The translations under genes and the position numbers were made by a program. This document shows, in pieces, positions 34,466 to 43,263 of a stretch of DNA of 64,000 bases. Under the pieces are notes generated by a model. That model saw only the letters and a list, made by a program, of their open reading frames with translations, ran no database searches and was not told the DNA's origin. This DNA comes from Treponema sp. GTDB lineage: Bacteria; Spirochaetota; Spirochaetia; Treponematales; Breznakiellaceae. The stretch lies in the NCBI GenBank assembly GCA_031266775.1, contig JAISAQ010000011.1, positions 1 through 64,000 on the forward strand, given 5' to 3'. Each line of letters starts with the position of its first letter. The stretch's first letter is position 1.

Positions 34466-36463
34466 TTACGAAAGCCTCGCGCCGTCCCTGGTAAAGACGG
34501 GAATCCTGTCCAGCGGCGCTTCGGCGGCAACGCTCCTTCCCCCGTCAATCTTTTCACCCGTCCAGGCGTTGGTCCACGAAGATCCGGCGGGAAGATACAC
34601 GTTCCGTTCGCGGGCCCCTTCGTACAGTACGGGGGCCACAAGGTAATTGGGGCCGAACATGTACTGATCCTCAACTTCCCAGGCCGCCCTGTCGGCGGGA
34701 AAATCGTAGAAGAGGGGCCTCATAACGGGGCTCCCTTTTTCGCTTGCCTCCTTCATCAGATCCGTGATATACGGGCGGAGTTTTTCGCGGAGGAAAAGGT
34801 ACTTCCTGCAAATTTCGTATACTTCATCCGTGTACGACCAGACTTCGTTGCCGGCGCCCGAAGCGACGGCGGCGCTGCCCGATGTTCCCAGCGGGGGCCC
34901 GTGCGGTTCGCGGTCGCCGTGAAGCCTCATGACCGGACAAAAAGCGCCGTACGCAAACCAGCGTACAAACAGTTCGTGAAAACGCGGATCGTCAAGGCGT
35001 CCGCCGTGAAATCCCCCTATGTCGGTGGTCCACCAGGGAATGCCGGCGATTCCCATGTTAAGCCCCGCGGCAAGCTGATTCCTGAGGCTTTCAAACCCTG
35101 AATGAATGTCGCCCGACCATACCAGCGCGCCGTAACGCTGGCTTCCCGCCCACGCGCAGCGGAGAAGGTTGAGTATGTTCTCCTGCCCGGCGGCCTTCAT
35201 TCCGTCGAAGAACGTTTTCGCGTACATCACGGGGTAGATGTTGCCTATCTCCAGATCCGGTCCCAGATGATAGCGGTAATTGTCAAAATCATACACCGAA
35301 TATTCAGGCTCCGCCTCATCGAGCCAGAAGATCTTTATTCCCTTGTCGTAATAATTCTTCTTCGCCTTTTCCCACACAAAGGCCCGCGCGTCAGGATGTG
35401 TGGCGTCATAGTGAATAACGGGAGACCTATAGCCCATGGCAACCCTCATGCCGCGCTCGGTACGGATAAGATAGCCCTTCCGCAGCATCTCTTCGTAATT
35501 TTCGCTTTTTTGCTCCACGGTAGGCCAGATTGAAACCATCAGTTCTATGCCCATTTGTGTAAGCTCCGCGACCATGGCGGCGGGATCGGGCCAGTAGACA
35601 GGATCGAATTTCCATTCACCCTGATAAGGCCAGTGGAAAAAATCAACAACAATCACGGAGATGGGCAGCCCCCGCTTTTTGTACTCGCGGGCTACCCCAA
35701 GGAGTTCTTCCTGTGTCTGGTAACGGAGCTTGCACTGCCAGAAGCCCATGGCGTAACCGGGCATCATGGGGACAGTCCCCGCCGCCCGCGCGTACGCTTC
35801 TTCGATCTCCTGAGGACTGTCTCCCGCGGTGATCCAGTAGTCTATCAGTTTGGACGATTTCGCTTCCCAGCTTGTAACATTCTTCCCGAATACGGCCCGG
35901 CCCACCGCGGGATTGTTCCAGAGGAAACCGTAGCCCAGAGAGGAAAGCGCGAAGGGAACGCTCGCCTGCGAATTGCGGTGGGCCAGTTCCAGATCGGCGC
36001 CCTTGAGGTTGAGGAACGGCTGCTGGTACTGCCCCATGCCGTAGATCCTTTCTCCGGCGTCAGGCGATTCAAAACGCACGGTAATTTCGTAGCCGCCCCC
36101 GATAATGGGCCTGTATTCCCGCGCCTCTATTTCAAGGGCGCTGCACGTCTTTGACGTGATATCCCTGCGGTTGCGGACGTACTCATCCAGAAGCAGGACG
36201 CCCCCGGAATTGTACACGGAAATTTTCCCCGCGGAATTTATCCGCGCTTCTATTTTCCCGTTCCGTATGGACGCCCCTTCTTCCCCTATGGTAATACCGG
36301 CGGCGCACGGACGGGGCGGAAGAAGGGCCCAGTCGCATTCGGGCATTTCCGCCATCTTCGTGCCCCTGACCCTGAGGCTGTTTTCGCCCCAGCTTTCGAT
36401 CCACAGCTTCTCGGCGTCATACCGGTACACGAGCCTGTTTCCTTCCCTTGTAAAATCACTCAT
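34466..36463 (-). CDS. glycoside hydrolase family 31 alpha-glycosidase
   Basis: Started at 36463, where GGAGG precedes the ATG; the product has 665 residues. GH31 hallmarks are IFWLDEAEPE with the catalytic nucleophile aspartate, the downstream RWFAYGAFCPVMRLHG, WSGDIHSGF, and the N-terminal beta-sandwich. The overall form resembles alpha-xylosidase/alpha-glucosidase members. No signal peptide is seen, so it probably acts on imported oligosaccharides in the cytoplasm. It overlaps the start of its operon partner (CapA-like gene) by 8 bp. No transporter is directly adjacent on this strand. Confidence 0.88.
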   Translation of the reverse strand: MSDFTREGNRLVYRYDAEKLWIESWGENSLRVRGTKMAEMPECDWALLPPRPCAAGITIGEEGASIRNGKIEARINSAGKISVYNSGGVLLLDEYVRNRRDITSKTCSALEIEAREYRPIIGGGYEITVRFESPDAGERIYGMGQYQQPFLNLKGADLELAHRNSQASVPFALSSLGYGFLWNNPAVGRAVFGKNVTSWEAKSSKLIDYWITAGDSPQEIEEAYARAAGTVPMMPGYAMGFWQCKLRYQTQEELLGVAREYKKRGLPISVIVVDFFHWPYQGEWKFDPVYWPDPAAMVAELTQMGIELMVSIWPTVEQKSENYEEMLRKGYLIRTERGMRVAMGYRSPVIHYDATHPDARAFVWEKAKKNYYDKGIKIFWLDEAEPEYSVYDFDNYRYHLGPDLEIGNIYPVMYAKTFFDGMKAAGQENILNLLRCAWAGSQRYGALVWSGDIHSGFESLRNQLAAGLNMGIAGIPWWTTDIGGFHGGRLDDPRFHELFVRWFAYGAFCPVMRLHGDREPHGPPLGTSGSAAVASGAGNEVWSYTDEVYEICRKYLFLREKLRPYITDLMKEASEKGSPVMRPLFYDFPADRAAWEVEDQYMFGPNYLVAPVLYEGARERNVYLPAGSSWTNAWTGEKIDGGRSVAAEAPLDRIPVFTRDGARLS

Positions 36464-38051
36464 TGTTATCCTCCGTATTTTGCAGTTCCCGCGAAAGGCG
36501 GTAAAATGTTTCAAGTTCCCCGGCGGGCGCGATGTCCGTCCGCGTGTGGGTAAGGGAAAGGGCGAAGGGTTCAAAATACACAAGCCGGTTCCCCGCGTAA
36601 CCCAGAGTGATAAAGAGCCCTTCTTCTCCCCCGTCGGTATTCTCCATGCCGCCGAACACGTAGTTCCCCAGCGACCAGAAGACCGCCTTCCCTTCTATCC
36701 ACTCGAACCCCTGCACCACATGGGGATGGGAACCTATGACAAGATCGGCCCCGCTTTTTACCAGATCCGTATACAGACGCCGCGTGGCCTCGTCCGGCCG
36801 CCGTGACCATTCATGTCCGCCGTGAAAAAGTACGATGTACAGAGGCGGCGCGCCGTCCCGGTTTTCCGAAAAACGCGCCGCGAGTTTTTCGGCGCCGCCT
36901 TTTCCCGCGTGCAGTATGCCCGCCTTTTCACGTTCCGCGGCAACGGAAAGCCCGTCCCAGCCGTTTCTTTCGCGCGGGTAGGAGGCAAGGCCGTACACCC
37001 TGATTTCAGTCCCGTCCGCCTCAAACACGGCGGGCCGCGAAGCCTCCTCGTCGCTGAGCCCCGCGCCGAGTACGCCCAGACGGGCGTCCCTGAGGTGGTC
37101 AAGGGTGTCAAGAAAGGCGGTTTCGCCGTAATCGTAAATATGGTTGTTCGCAACAAGCACCGCGTCAATGCCGGCGCCCGCAAGGGCCTTTGCCGTTTTC
37201 GGTTCAAAGCGGAAATTGAAGGACTTCGCCACCTTCTCTCCCCGGCTGCTCAGGCAGCCTTCAAGGTTGATGAGGGCAAGATCCGATCCGGCAAGTTTTT
37301 CGGCCGTGCCGCCAAAGATCCCCGCCGGCCCTTCGTCAAAAAGAATGCCGCCCGCCCCCCTGTCAAGCATGACGTCTCCCCCGGCGGCAATCCAGGTAAC
37401 GCGGGGCGCCGTCCGGGGAAGGGAAGAAGGGGTTTCCCGTATCAGCGCCGCAAGCGCTTCGATTTTTTTCGCGATGCGGGTGGCGGCCCTGCCCCTGACG
37501 GGCCTCCCTTCTTCGCCTGAATCCATTCTAAAACGAAGAGCGCGGAGCCTTACCAGGGGATACCCTTTATCCTCAACGGAAAGGCCGTCAACCCGCAGGG
37601 CTGTATCCGGCGGCTGTAAATCCGAAAGGGGGACGAGCGCCTCCCCGCCTGAAAGGCAGTCCGCAAGGGACGTCCCGGTTCTGCCTGAAAGGGCATTGTC
37701 CTTCGGCACAAACCAGGCAAGCGAAAGGGGGATGCCGTCAAACCCCTCCGGCGCGTCAAACACATCAGGCGCGTTAAACGCGCCCGGCGCCTTTTCGCCG
37801 CCCCCGGCCCAGGAAGAAACCAGCTCCATGACGATAAAGGGCCCCTTCTCCCCGTCCCGGGAAACAAGGCGGAGCGCGGGGCCTTCATCTTCCGTCCCGG
37901 CAAAAAACGATTCAACAAAAGCCCGTTCCGCCGCGTAAAAACCGGAAAGGTTCCCGGAGGCAAACCCGTCGTCGGTAATCACAACGGAATCAACAACGGG
38001 ACCGCAGGAACACAGCGCAAGGACCGCGCAGAAAACGGGCGGAAACTTCAT
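36456..38051 (-). CDS. CapA/PgsA-family metallophosphatase-fold lipoprotein
   Basis: The 531-residue product starts with a lipoprotein signal (VLALCSCGP). Residues from ~215 match the CapA family: AAGGDVMLDRG, LINLEGCLS, VLVANNHIYDYG, FHGGHEWSRRP and VIGSHPHVVQGFE, which supply the metal-binding residues of the calcineurin-like fold. CapA homologues take part in poly-gamma-glutamate or capsule export, although many orphan copies have no known polymer. The N-terminal 200 residues are unrecognised. Translationally coupled to GH31 downstream. Confidence 0.82.
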   Translation of the reverse strand: MKFPPVFCAVLALCSCGPVVDSVVITDDGFASGNLSGFYAAERAFVESFFAGTEDEGPALRLVSRDGEKGPFIVMELVSSWAGGGEKAPGAFNAPDVFDAPEGFDGIPLSLAWFVPKDNALSGRTGTSLADCLSGGEALVPLSDLQPPDTALRVDGLSVEDKGYPLVRLRALRFRMDSGEEGRPVRGRAATRIAKKIEALAALIRETPSSLPRTAPRVTWIAAGGDVMLDRGAGGILFDEGPAGIFGGTAEKLAGSDLALINLEGCLSSRGEKVAKSFNFRFEPKTAKALAGAGIDAVLVANNHIYDYGETAFLDTLDHLRDARLGVLGAGLSDEEASRPAVFEADGTEIRVYGLASYPRERNGWDGLSVAAEREKAGILHAGKGGAEKLAARFSENRDGAPPLYIVLFHGGHEWSRRPDEATRRLYTDLVKSGADLVIGSHPHVVQGFEWIEGKAVFWSLGNYVFGGMENTDGGEEGLFITLGYAGNRLVYFEPFALSLTHTRTDIAPAGELETFYRLSRELQNTEDNNE

Positions 38052-38117
38052 AACGGGAGTATACCACGGGGCGGCCCGGATTCCAATACGGAAAGGGGGA
38101 AGACGGTTAGAGGTTCT

Positions 38118-39644
38118 TCATTTTTCGGAAAATTCGCGGTATTCGGTTGGAAGCATGCCGGTCTCCTGCCTGAAAAGCCGGCTGAAATAGCCGGGATCGG
38201 AAAACCCCACCGCCCTTGCGACATCACAGACGTTAATGTTCTTCGCGTGTACAATAAGTTCTATGGCCTTCGCCACGCGCACCTGGGTAAGGTATTCGCC
38301 GGGGGAAACGCCCTTGTACTCCCTGAACAGCCTGCTTATATAGGAAGGCACAAAACCAAAACGTTTGGAAAGCGTTTGATTGGTAATGTGCCCCGCGTAA
38401 TGATCGCGGATGTATTTGTCTATCATCTTCATCATGTCCTCCGCCCTGCCCGCGGTTTCCCGATCCGAAAAGAGGCCGATGAAAATCTCAAGGAGCGCGT
38501 CGTGGAGTTTTTCCCATGAAGGGGACTGCGAAAAAGCCCTGTCAAAGGAATCTTCCCAGTCAACGCGGAGAGGGGCTCCCAGTTCCCTTCCGGCGGAAAG
38601 GTACTGGTATTTAACGATATTCAGTATGGCTTCCGACGGAAAGCCCTTTTCCCTCCAGTATCCGGCCATATCGCCGAGTACCAGATGAAGGGAAGGAATG
38701 TTTCCCGGCCGCAGCGCGCCTGAAAGTTTTTCCCCGTAAATGACGCACTCGTTGAAAAATTCCTGCATCGACGCGCCTGCGGAGAGGTCCTCCGTCAGGC
38801 AAATCCCCCTGCCGAATACCCCGTTGTGCCTCATCCGCCGCAGCAAATTTCCGGCAAGGCCGGCGGGTGTTTCCTTTTCCCGCAGTTCCCCGGCTGCAAC
38901 AGACACCGGACATTCTTTCCGGTTAACCGCCTCGTGGAATTTCATGATGAACTCATTGGCAAAGTCCCCGCCGGAACAGCCCAAAAGGCCGTACCAGTAC
39001 CGGTTCCCCCGCCGCTTTGACATCCATATCTTTCCGCCGTCAGAGGCCAGGGATTCGGCAATCCGGGCAAAGTCCTCCGTACAGGAAAAGGGATCGCCGT
39101 CATGTTCCCCGCCGGAAGAAAAAACAAAATTGCCGCAGTGTACGAGAAAAAGAACGTAACGGGAAAAACCCGGCGGGAACCTGCACGCGCTTCCGGCAAG
39201 CGCCGTGTCCAGGCTGAACGCCTTTCCGTCATGCTCCGGGGAAGGGGAAAGGGGATCTTCCCTTCCCTCAAGGAAAAGCCTTACTTCATTCAGCGAACGC
39301 TTAAGCTGCGCCTGGGTTACCGGCTTCAAAAGATAATCCCGCGCGCCGTAACGCAGGGCTTCCCGCGCGTAATTAAAATAATCAAAGCTCGTAACAATAA
39401 CGGACACGGTAGCAAGACGGTTTTCGCGTATGAACCTGAGGATCTCAAGCCCGTCCGCCCTGGGCATTCGTATGTCGGTTATCAAAAGATGGGGCCTGAG
39501 CTTTTCCACATAGTCCATGGCTTCCCTGCCGTTTACAGCCCTTGCGGCGACTTCCCAGCCGCCGCATTCCGTTTCAACCATGGAAGCGAGGTTTTTCAGA
39601 ATCAGCGTCTCATCTTCCGCTATTACTACCGTATACTTCCCCAT
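38118..39644 (-). CDS. YesN-like response regulator with AraC-type domain (partner kinase displaced)
   Basis: The start is taken as the ATG at 39644 (MGKYTVVIAEDE). The five extra residues in the track belong to the upstream kinase frame. The 508-residue protein has a receiver domain with Asp57 in LLITDIRMPRADG, a long linker, and a C-terminal AraC-type domain (YISRLFREYKGVSPGEYLTQVRVAKAIEL and VARAVGFSDPGYFSRLFRQETG). Directly upstream lies only a frameshifted fragment of a histidine kinase gene. The intact kinase with an identical 3'-end sequence sits ~9.8 kb away at 49427-51241, so that is probably its partner. Confidence 0.9.
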   Translation of the reverse strand: MGKYTVVIAEDETLILKNLASMVETECGGWEVAARAVNGREAMDYVEKLRPHLLITDIRMPRADGLEILRFIRENRLATVSVIVTSFDYFNYAREALRYGARDYLLKPVTQAQLKRSLNEVRLFLEGREDPLSPSPEHDGKAFSLDTALAGSACRFPPGFSRYVLFLVHCGNFVFSSGGEHDGDPFSCTEDFARIAESLASDGGKIWMSKRRGNRYWYGLLGCSGGDFANEFIMKFHEAVNRKECPVSVAAGELREKETPAGLAGNLLRRMRHNGVFGRGICLTEDLSAGASMQEFFNECVIYGEKLSGALRPGNIPSLHLVLGDMAGYWREKGFPSEAILNIVKYQYLSAGRELGAPLRVDWEDSFDRAFSQSPSWEKLHDALLEIFIGLFSDRETAGRAEDMMKMIDKYIRDHYAGHITNQTLSKRFGFVPSYISRLFREYKGVSPGEYLTQVRVAKAIELIVHAKNINVCDVARAVGFSDPGYFSRLFRQETGMLPTEYREFSEK

Positions 39645-39686
39645 GTATCTCCCCTCCAAACCGGACTATGGCGCCGCGGTACAAGG
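39638..39686. repeat. 49-bp direct repeat, left copy
   Basis: Identical over 49 bp to 49440-49488. It spans the start of the response-regulator gene and the 3' end of a kinase gene. The identity breaks off at 39637/39638 and at 39686/39687. Confidence 0.9.
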
Positions 39687-39793
39687 GACCCGCTTTGGGC
39701 GATTATGTCCTCCATGCGTACAGAGCCCACTCCCGTTCCGTTATCAATGACTTCGGCCGTCCATTTTTTCCCTTCGGCAAAAATATTGACGCT
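39638..39793 (-). pseudogene. frameshifted remnant of a histidine kinase 3' end
   Basis: Read on the minus strand, 39793-39687 encodes a HATPase fragment (FAEGKKWTAEVIDNGTG) that matches 49608-49714 at 85 of 107 bases without gaps. It then jumps directly to the 49-bp segment encoding LYRGAIVRFGGEIHG. The intact kinase has 119 more bases at this junction, and 119 is not a multiple of three, so the remnant is out of frame. No kinase sequence is recognisable upstream of 39793. Confidence 0.85.
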
Positions 39794-39886
39794 TGCCGGA
39801 CACTATTGAACAAGTCCATTGCCGGCCTATGCATGAATATAGTTGGCGAACAGCGCGTCGGGATTTTCCAGTGGGGTAAAGTCCAA

Positions 39887-40729
39887 TCAGGATTTTAATC
39901 CCGAAATATTCGCTCCGCTCAAGAGATACTTCTGTCCGAAGACATATAACAGCAGCGGAAAGATCATGGATATCATGATCCCCGCGATAACGACGGCGGG
40001 GCTGCCGGTACCCTGGTATCCTTTGAGAAGGTTCAGCCCCAGGGGGAGGGTCATAACCTCGGGCTTGTAAAGAAAAATAAGCGCGTTAAGAAAATCGTTC
40101 CAGGTTCCCAAAAAATGAAGCACCGCCACGACGGCCAGCGCGGGAACCGACATGGGAGCTATGACATGCAAGAAAATCCGGAGGTGGTTTGCGCCGTCCA
40201 TATAAGCGGCTTCGTCATAACTTGCGGGTATGGTTTTCATATATTGACGAGTCAGAAAAATACCCATGGGATAAATCAATGCCGGCAGAACAAGCGCCAA
40301 AGGAGTGTTGACCAGCCCTAAACGGGAAATCACCATAAACCGGGGAATCAGGGTTGACTGCGCCGGTATCATAATTCCCGAAAGAAAAAATAAAAAAACA
40401 ATATCCCGTCCGGGGAACTTTATGCGGGAGAACGAATAGGACGCCATGGCGGTTATAATAAGGGTTACGGTAACCGCCGTGACGGAGATAGTCAGGCTGT
40501 TGGTGATAAACCGGCCGTATGGAACCGAAAGCCATGCTGTGATGTAATTGTGCCACTGCCAGTCGTCGGGTAAAAACGCCGGCGGCAGTTTAAACGAATC
40601 CTGCGGCGCCCTGAGTGAGGTAGAAAACATCCAGAGGATAGGCATGAGCATTAAAAGTGAAAAAGCGGCCATAAAAAGGATAAATAAAAGTCTTTTTGTT
40701 CCGGCGGCAGTCTTGTTAACGTTTATCAT
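39887..40729 (-). CDS. sugar ABC importer permease, MalG type (cassette)
   Basis: A 280-residue membrane protein with six predicted helices and the EAA-type loop DEAAYMDGANHLRIFLHVIAPMSVPAL. It ends near the left boundary of the cassette defined by the 49-bp repeats. It is downstream of the MalF-type partner with 14 bp between them. No ATPase follows, so it must use one encoded elsewhere. Confidence 0.92.
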   Translation of the reverse strand: MINVNKTAAGTKRLLFILFMAAFSLLMLMPILWMFSTSLRAPQDSFKLPPAFLPDDWQWHNYITAWLSVPYGRFITNSLTISVTAVTVTLIITAMASYSFSRIKFPGRDIVFLFFLSGIMIPAQSTLIPRFMVISRLGLVNTPLALVLPALIYPMGIFLTRQYMKTIPASYDEAAYMDGANHLRIFLHVIAPMSVPALAVVAVLHFLGTWNDFLNALIFLYKPEVMTLPLGLNLLKGYQGTGSPAVVIAGIMISMIFPLLLYVFGQKYLLSGANISGLKS

Positions 40730-40743
40730 TATTTATCCCCCGG

Positions 40744-41658
40744 CTATTCATAATCATAAACAACCCATTTGTTTTGAAGCCTGAACTGAATAAATGTGAT
40801 TATAAATATGATGAAAAAAAGACAAAAAGCTATAGCCGCGGCAAACCCCATGTCCTGTGACTGGAACGCGGTTTCGTAGATATAAAGTGAAATGGTGCGC
40901 GAGGAATTGCCCGGTCCTCCCTGGGTGATGAGGTATGGCTCCTCGAAAATCTGGAAACACCCGGCGAATTGCGTGATTGTGACAAAAAAGATGGTGGGAG
41001 ACAGCAACGGAAGCGTTACATGGAAAAAAACCTGAAATGAATTTGCGCCGTCGATGGACGCCGCCTCTTTATATGAAGCCGGTATGTTCTGCAGACCGAT
41101 AAGATAATACAAAAACGAGATGCCTACCCATTTCCAGATACTGAACATTGAGATTGCGGGGACAGACCATTTTGTCGAAACAAGCCAGGGAATTGAAGGG
41201 CCGCCCACACGGGACAGGAGCCAGTTGATGACGCCGTAATCCTTGTGCAGGAGGAAACCCCAGGCGATAGCGACCGCCGAGGTTGTAAGTATCGATGGAA
41301 AATAAATGCAGGTGCGATAGATATAGCGTAAAGACGATCTCGATTCGGCGTTCACCATGGACGCCAGAAAAAGGCTGAATATGGCGTGCAGAGGCACGAG
41401 TACCGCAACGTATTTAAAGGTGTTGCCGAATATTACCCAGCTTTTGGGTGTGGAAAAAAGCCTTAAGAAATTTTTAATGCCGATGAACTGCGGCGATATC
41501 AGGGCGTTGTATTTTGAAAAACTGAGAATAAGCGTCGCCACCACCGGACCGCCGAGAAATACGATAAACATGACGAGCGCGGGAGTCAGAAAAAGATACC
41601 CCGCCAAAGTGTTCATGACCGCTTTTTTACGCTGATAACGGTTCTTTTTATTTGACAA
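40744..41658 (-). CDS. sugar ABC importer permease, MalF type (cassette)
   Basis: A 304-residue inner-membrane permease with six predicted helices and the coupling loop KEAASIDGANSFQVFFHVTLPLLSP. The N-terminus is basic (NKKNRYQRKK). It lies between the cassette SBP (53 bp upstream) and the MalG-type permease. Confidence 0.92.
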   Translation of the reverse strand: MSNKKNRYQRKKAVMNTLAGYLFLTPALVMFIVFLGGPVVATLILSFSKYNALISPQFIGIKNFLRLFSTPKSWVIFGNTFKYVAVLVPLHAIFSLFLASMVNAESRSSLRYIYRTCIYFPSILTTSAVAIAWGFLLHKDYGVINWLLSRVGGPSIPWLVSTKWSVPAISMFSIWKWVGISFLYYLIGLQNIPASYKEAASIDGANSFQVFFHVTLPLLSPTIFFVTITQFAGCFQIFEEPYLITQGGPGNSSRTISLYIYETAFQSQDMGFAAAIAFCLFFIIFIITFIQFRLQNKWVVYDYE

Positions 41659-41711
41659 GTCTTATGCTCCGGAAAAAATCCGGGCCGCCCGATGACGGCC
41701 CGGTACTGGAA

Positions 41712-43028
41712 TCAGTATGCGTAATTGGTTATGGCGTCGTTAATTTCCCTCTCTGCCGCCGCCCAGGCTCTGGCATAGTCCGTGGTTTCACCGGCATAAA
41801 TGCTGGTTCTGTAGGACTTTATGATATTGGAAACATCCGCGAAGGCGGGCGGAGCCTGCGGCGAAGTGCAGCCTTTCACATATTTCATATCGTAGAAAAG
41901 CTCCCAGTTTTTGGGGACGCCGGATTTCCCGCAGATTTCCGCGAATATGGCCTGGTTGCAGGGGATGTTTCCGGTGGTGAGGTACTGGCGCAGGAATTCA
42001 GGCGTCGAAGTCCACACAGCAAGACCGGCGGCTTCATCAAAATGTTTGGTCTTGCTTATAACTACATAGCCGTCCGCACCGTAGGTCATCACTTCCTTTT
42101 TGAAATGGGGAATGGTGGTGATATACACGTCGGTAAAATTATTGTTGGCATAGGATGCCGTGGGCCACCTGCCGGCAAGGGTCATGGCCACGCGGCCGTC
42201 AACCAACAACTGGTTGTAGTCGTCGTTGGCCTGGGGAATGGGCGAGTACCCCCAAGTGTGGATCATATCGTAACAGAACTTGCTGAACTCGATCATCGCG
42301 GGAGTATTGAGATTCGCCTTTTTCATATCGGGCGCAAGAAAATCGACGCCCCAGGTTGCCGCAAGGGCGCTGTACATAAAATGATCATTAGTGAGATAAA
42401 AAGCGTACTGTTTTTCCCCATTTGCCTTTGTTTTGGTGAGTTTTCTGCACACCTCAAGGAATTCTTGCAGGCCCCAGGAACCCGCGGGAGGAAGCGGAAT
42501 TCCCGCCTCGGCAAACAGCTTTGTGTTACAGTGGACCACCACGTTGTTCTGCGACATGAGGGTCGAATAGATGCTGCCGTCCGCGCCCCGGAAAGGACCA
42601 ATCAGCTCTTCCGGCGTATTGGTAAAAATGTAGTCCTTCATGTCCGGTCTTGCGTTCAGGTACGGGTTAAGCGGCGCCGCCAGACCCGAAGAGACAAGTG
42701 TCGAGATGCCTTCCAGTGCCATAAGCACCACGTCAGGAGGATCCCCGGCGGCCACCATGGTGGATACGGATGTTACAAAGTCCGCCCACAAGTTGTTGAC
42801 CGAAATGTACGTTGCCTCGACTTTCACATTTGGGTTTGATTTTGTGTAGACCGAAAAAATTTCGTTCAGTCTTTCGATGCTGTTGGCCTCATTCATCATC
42901 TGGGCGACTTTAAGCGTTACCGCTCCGCCACTTCCGGCAGCCTTGTCGCCCCCTCCCCCCGCGAAGACCGGAGACGCCGCGATTGCCAACGCCAACAGTG
43001 CCGGCAACAAAATTTTCATCAGTCTCAT
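41712..43028 (-). CDS. ABC importer solute-binding protein (cassette)
   Basis: The ATG at 43028 follows AGGAGG, giving 438 residues. The signal sequence ends at VFAGGGGD with no cysteine. The body resembles family 1 extracellular solute-binding proteins, with VTLKVAQMMNEANSIERLNEIFSVY and GDPPDVVLMALEG near the N-terminus. It begins the minus-strand importer operon, divergent from the catabolic operon, so importer and enzymes are probably co-regulated. Ligand not identifiable by eye. Confidence 0.9.
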   Translation of the reverse strand: MRLMKILLPALLALAIAASPVFAGGGGDKAAGSGGAVTLKVAQMMNEANSIERLNEIFSVYTKSNPNVKVEATYISVNNLWADFVTSVSTMVAAGDPPDVVLMALEGISTLVSSGLAAPLNPYLNARPDMKDYIFTNTPEELIGPFRGADGSIYSTLMSQNNVVVHCNTKLFAEAGIPLPPAGSWGLQEFLEVCRKLTKTKANGEKQYAFYLTNDHFMYSALAATWGVDFLAPDMKKANLNTPAMIEFSKFCYDMIHTWGYSPIPQANDDYNQLLVDGRVAMTLAGRWPTASYANNNFTDVYITTIPHFKKEVMTYGADGYVVISKTKHFDEAAGLAVWTSTPEFLRQYLTTGNIPCNQAIFAEICGKSGVPKNWELFYDMKYVKGCTSPQAPPAFADVSNIIKSYRTSIYAGETTDYARAWAAAEREINDAITNYAY

Positions 43029-43058
43029 TCTTGTCCTCCTAAAAAATAGTGATTTCAA

Positions 43059-43087
43059 ATCATAAGCCCTATTTTGCAAAATGTCAA
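43059..43087 (-). promoter_or_regulatory. promoter of the cassette ABC operon
   Basis: On the minus strand TTGACA (43082-43087) and TATGAT (43059-43064) are separated by 17 bp, placing transcription start about 25 bp before the SBP ATG. Confidence 0.65.
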
Positions 43088-43149
43088 TAAAATTTTGTAA
43101 TTTTTTTAGTAAAAAAGCTAAACTAACTATGATTTTTTAGTTTTTTTTA

Positions 43150-43179
43150 TTGACAAGCGGAAAAATACTCATTTATTAT
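43150..43179 (+). promoter_or_regulatory. promoter of the cassette catabolic operon
   Basis: TTGACA at 43150-43155 and TATTAT at 43174-43179 are separated by 18 bp. It faces away from the SBP promoter; the ~60 bp between the two promoters are A/T-tract-rich and could hold the operator. The 5' leader would contain the hairpin at 43195-43233. Confidence 0.6.
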
Positions 43180-43194
43180 AGTACTGTTGTACTG

Positions 43195-43233
43195 GAGCTT
43201 GTTCCAAAACCCGGTTGGTTTTGAAACAAGCTC
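43195..43233. repeat. dispersed hairpin, CCCGGTTGG loop class, in the operon leader
   Basis: Two 17-base arms (43195-43211, 43217-43233) pair with one wobble. It is nearly the reverse complement of 2284-2322. It lies between the predicted promoter and the first gene of the catabolic operon, so it could attenuate transcription or stabilise the message. Confidence 0.65.
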
Positions 43234-43263
43234 ACTGATTTACAGCGTTATCAGGTGGTATTC

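Noticed and set aside
41652-42839. 395-residue plus-strand ORF
   Set aside because: Antisense to the well-supported SBP gene at 41712-43028 and without recognisable motifs.
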